From assembly GCF_003234185.1 (NCBI RefSeq), contig NZ_QKSM01000017.1:1-52714 (forward strand): a stretch of DNA of 52,714 bases, given 5' to 3'. Origin of the DNA: Curtobacterium sp. MCSS17_008 (GTDB lineage: Bacteria > Actinomycetota > Actinomycetes > Actinomycetales > Microbacteriaceae). The notes beneath the pieces are model-generated. The model worked only from the letters and a program-made list of their open reading frames with translations, was not told the origin of the DNA and did no database searches. Positions 52,572 to 52,714 of this stretch are shown here, in pieces. A program made the position numbers and the translations under genes. The stretch's first letter is position 1; every line of letters begins with the position of its first letter.

Positions 52572-52714
52572 TTGTCACAGAATGATAACGACGCTGAACT
52601 CGTCCAAACCGTTCGGTGGTGGGTGTCGAATCCCTTGCATCGACCGGGAGACACCCGGAAGCGCTCACCAGCCGCAGGTTGCTGGTTCTCCACCCCTTTC
52701 CGGGGTGTGTTCGG
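52572..52714 (+). other. Structured leader-like sequence at window edge
   Basis: After a promoter-like TTTGTCACAGAATGATAACG (52571-52590), three hairpins follow. The first pairs 52621-52627 with 52650-52656, with a nested 52631-52634/52646-52649 stem. The second pairs 52667-52672 with 52681-52686. The third pairs 52691-52696 with 52702-52707. No open reading frame of the plus strand is convincing here. It may be the 5' leader or a cis-regulatory RNA of a gene beyond the window. No known riboswitch class was matched by eye. Confidence 0.4.

Noticed and set aside
52472..52693. 73-codon minus-strand frame at the right edge
   Set aside because: It covers the three hairpins and shows no ribosome site or family resemblance; a structured non-coding role explains the sequence better.
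52571..52714. Possible c-di-AMP (ydaO-type) riboswitch
   Set aside because: The conserved blocks expected for that class were not found; only generic hairpins are visible.

Overview
The window looks like a chromosomal segment of a high-GC actinobacterium, most likely Microbacteriaceae and possibly Curtobacterium. This is inferred from the GC-rich coding bias, many GTG starts, four-base stop/start overlaps, a coproporphyrin-type heme locus containing HemQ, and typical actinobacterial families (DUF2510, DUF4913, holin-like PF07332-type proteins). No rRNA or tRNA gene, CRISPR array or intact transposase was recognised.

Left arm (about 1-9.2 kb) is accessory DNA. It holds the start of a secreted protein cut by the window edge, a DUF2510/coiled-coil/DUF4041/GIY-YIG-like fusion protein, a 1500-residue secreted RHS protein with an AT-richer 80-residue C-terminal tip, and an overlapping 71-residue two-helix membrane protein that is a candidate immunity partner. 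A DUF4913 gene and a frameshifted, internally deleted TraG/TraD-like coupling ATPase are remnants of an integrative conjugative element.

From 9.2 to 22.5 kb the content is mostly ordinary chromosome. It includes a tightly overlapping MATE/flippase/membrane-protein operon, a uracil permease, a secreted metzincin-like protease divergent from an M13 metallopeptidase, a beta-lactamase-fold protein with degenerate catalytic motifs, a MarR regulator, a DUF4232 lipoprotein, a small acidic repeat protein and a Nudix hydrolase.

The heme locus (21.2-32.6 kb) has hemA facing away from hemE-cgoX, three small membrane/stress-type genes, then hemQ-cpfC-hemC-hemD-hemB-hemL. All steps from glutamyl-tRNA to uroporphyrinogen III, its decarboxylation, coproporphyrin formation, iron insertion and HemQ decarboxylation are present. 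hemD has no canonical start codon where its conserved first strand begins.

From 32.6 to 40.3 kb come an ABC ATPase, a GntR regulator, an AcuI/YhdH-type reductase, 6-phosphofructokinase, an AlkA-like glycosylase, a His-rich small protein behind a Zur-like palindrome, a sugar/H+ symporter and an NAD-dependent epimerase-like protein.

The right arm (40.3-52.0 kb) is a coherent alpha-mannan/mannose utilisation locus: secreted GH76 mannanase, ROK kinase, long mannose-6-phosphate isomerase, a LacI regulator, a CUT1 ABC importer (binding lipoprotein plus two permeases) and a GH38 alpha-mannosidase. Three near-identical palindromes (core TGGTAACGTTATCA) precede the importer/lacI pair, manA and the GH76 gene, so the locus can be read as one LacI-controlled regulon. 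The inferred flow is extracellular mannan cleavage, oligosaccharide import, intracellular mannose release, phosphorylation and entry into glycolysis as fructose 6-phosphate. The window ends in a small acidic protein gene and a strongly structured leader-like sequence whose gene lies outside.
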